In this document: one piece after another, positions 63,824 through 64,000 of the stretch | How positions within the stretch are numbered: the stretch's first letter is position 1 | Layout: each line of letters opens with the position of its first letter | Source: Actinomadura madurae | GTDB taxonomy: Bacteria > Actinomycetota > Actinomycetes > Streptosporangiales > Streptosporangiaceae | DNA: 64,000 nt | Direction: 5' to 3' | Assembly: GCF_900115095.1 (NCBI RefSeq) | Contig: NZ_FOVH01000004.1 | Location: 166,127-230,126, forward strand | Position numbers and translations under genes: made by a program | The notes under the pieces: generated by a model | Databases searched by the model: none | What the model was told of the DNA's origin: nothing | What the model saw: the letters and a program-made list of their open reading frames with translations, nothing else

Positions 63824-64000
63824 TCAGTGGGGGCTGCCCTGGAGTTCTTCCCGCAGGGTGCGCTGGACGTAGGCCATGGCCTCCTGAGCGGCAGGATCGG
63901 CGAAACGGCTGCCCAGTTCTTCGGGCGGGACGTCCTCGACCCGCTCATGCAGCCACCACAGATGTCCCTGCGGGTCACGCACACGGGCCACGCGCTCGCC
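63824..64000 (-). CDS. VOC-family (glyoxalase/dioxygenase superfamily) protein, C-terminal part
   Basis: 59 codons before the stop at 63824; the gene continues beyond the right edge. The visible end reads VARVRDPQGHLWWLHERVED then VPPEELGSRFADPAAQEAMA, typical of the last beta-alpha unit of PhnB/YaeR-like vicinal-oxygen-chelate proteins, where the DPxGH segment is followed by a Trp-rich strand. Function cannot be stated from this piece; relatives include glyoxalases and antibiotic-binding proteins. Confidence 0.75.
   Translation of the reverse strand, partial: GERVARVRDPQGHLWWLHERVEDVPPEELGSRFADPAAQEAMAYVQRTLREELQGSPH

Overview
The window reads as chromosomal DNA of a filamentous, high-GC actinomycete, most like the Thermomonosporaceae/Actinomadura group. 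This is inferred from very GC-rich third codon positions, many GTG and TTG starts, and actinobacterial marker genes: Lsr2, the 32-residue ribosomal protein bS22, an LCP wall ligase, a chaplin, DisA, and a c-di-AMP riboswitch in front of an NlpC/P60 wall hydrolase. No rRNA, tRNA, CRISPR array, prophage or intact insertion sequence was found. The right end (about 57-64 kb) is gene-poor and decayed.

Layout. 1-5 kb: a P450 cut by the window edge, an unknown gene with a rare TTA codon, and an SDR / ECF sigma (SigJ-like) / MFS operon. 5-10.5 kb: acyltransferase, epimerase, bS22 and a small HTH protein, an order recalled from mycobacteria (Rv0500A-Rv0502), then a phosphatase-like gene and acuC. 10.7-22 kb: an esterase, a MacB-type efflux cassette, proC and proline dehydrogenase, an LCP protein, an ABC-2 exporter with a probable leaderless promoter, and TetR/sugar-isomerase genes. 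22-28.6 kb: methyltransferase, hydrolase, radA, disA, an envelope protein and mutY. 28.6-32 kb: an accessory patch with a NADAR-domain gene, a 235-bp minisatellite, an adenosine-deaminase-like gene and a HTH/nucleotidyltransferase-like protein.

32-40 kb: clpC, lsr2, two RDD membrane proteins, an ArgA-type acetyltransferase, then the ydaO/yuaA-type riboswitch and its NlpC/P60 gene. 40-42.4 kb: LuxR-type and LacI regulators and a decayed P450. 42.4-50 kb: a cofactor block on the minus strand: DUF2520 protein, panC, panD, then nadB, nadC, coaX and lysS. This block and radA/disA/mutY/clpC/lsr2 resemble the recalled Rv3585-Rv3603c neighbourhood of M. tuberculosis. 50-57 kb: a large FtsX-type ABC exporter, a chaplin, a two-component system and a MidA-like methyltransferase. 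57-64 kb: an intact P450, a secreted SGNH hydrolase, a broken IS256-family transposase and the end of a VOC-family gene.

How the parts connect. DisA makes c-di-AMP and the riboswitch at 38.3-38.5 kb should read it to control a wall hydrolase, so maker and sensor lie about 12 kb apart. NadB, NadC, PanC, PanD and CoaX feed NAD and CoA synthesis. ProC and proline dehydrogenase are opposing steps of proline metabolism. The most unusual observations are an in-frame hexapeptide repeat of about 65 residues inside NadB, a run of about 95-bp tandem repeats beside panD, an orphan NADAR gene with a changed core residue next to a minisatellite, and several promoters placed so that transcription should start on the start codon. 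All domain and family calls come from reading the sequence and from memory; no database search was run.
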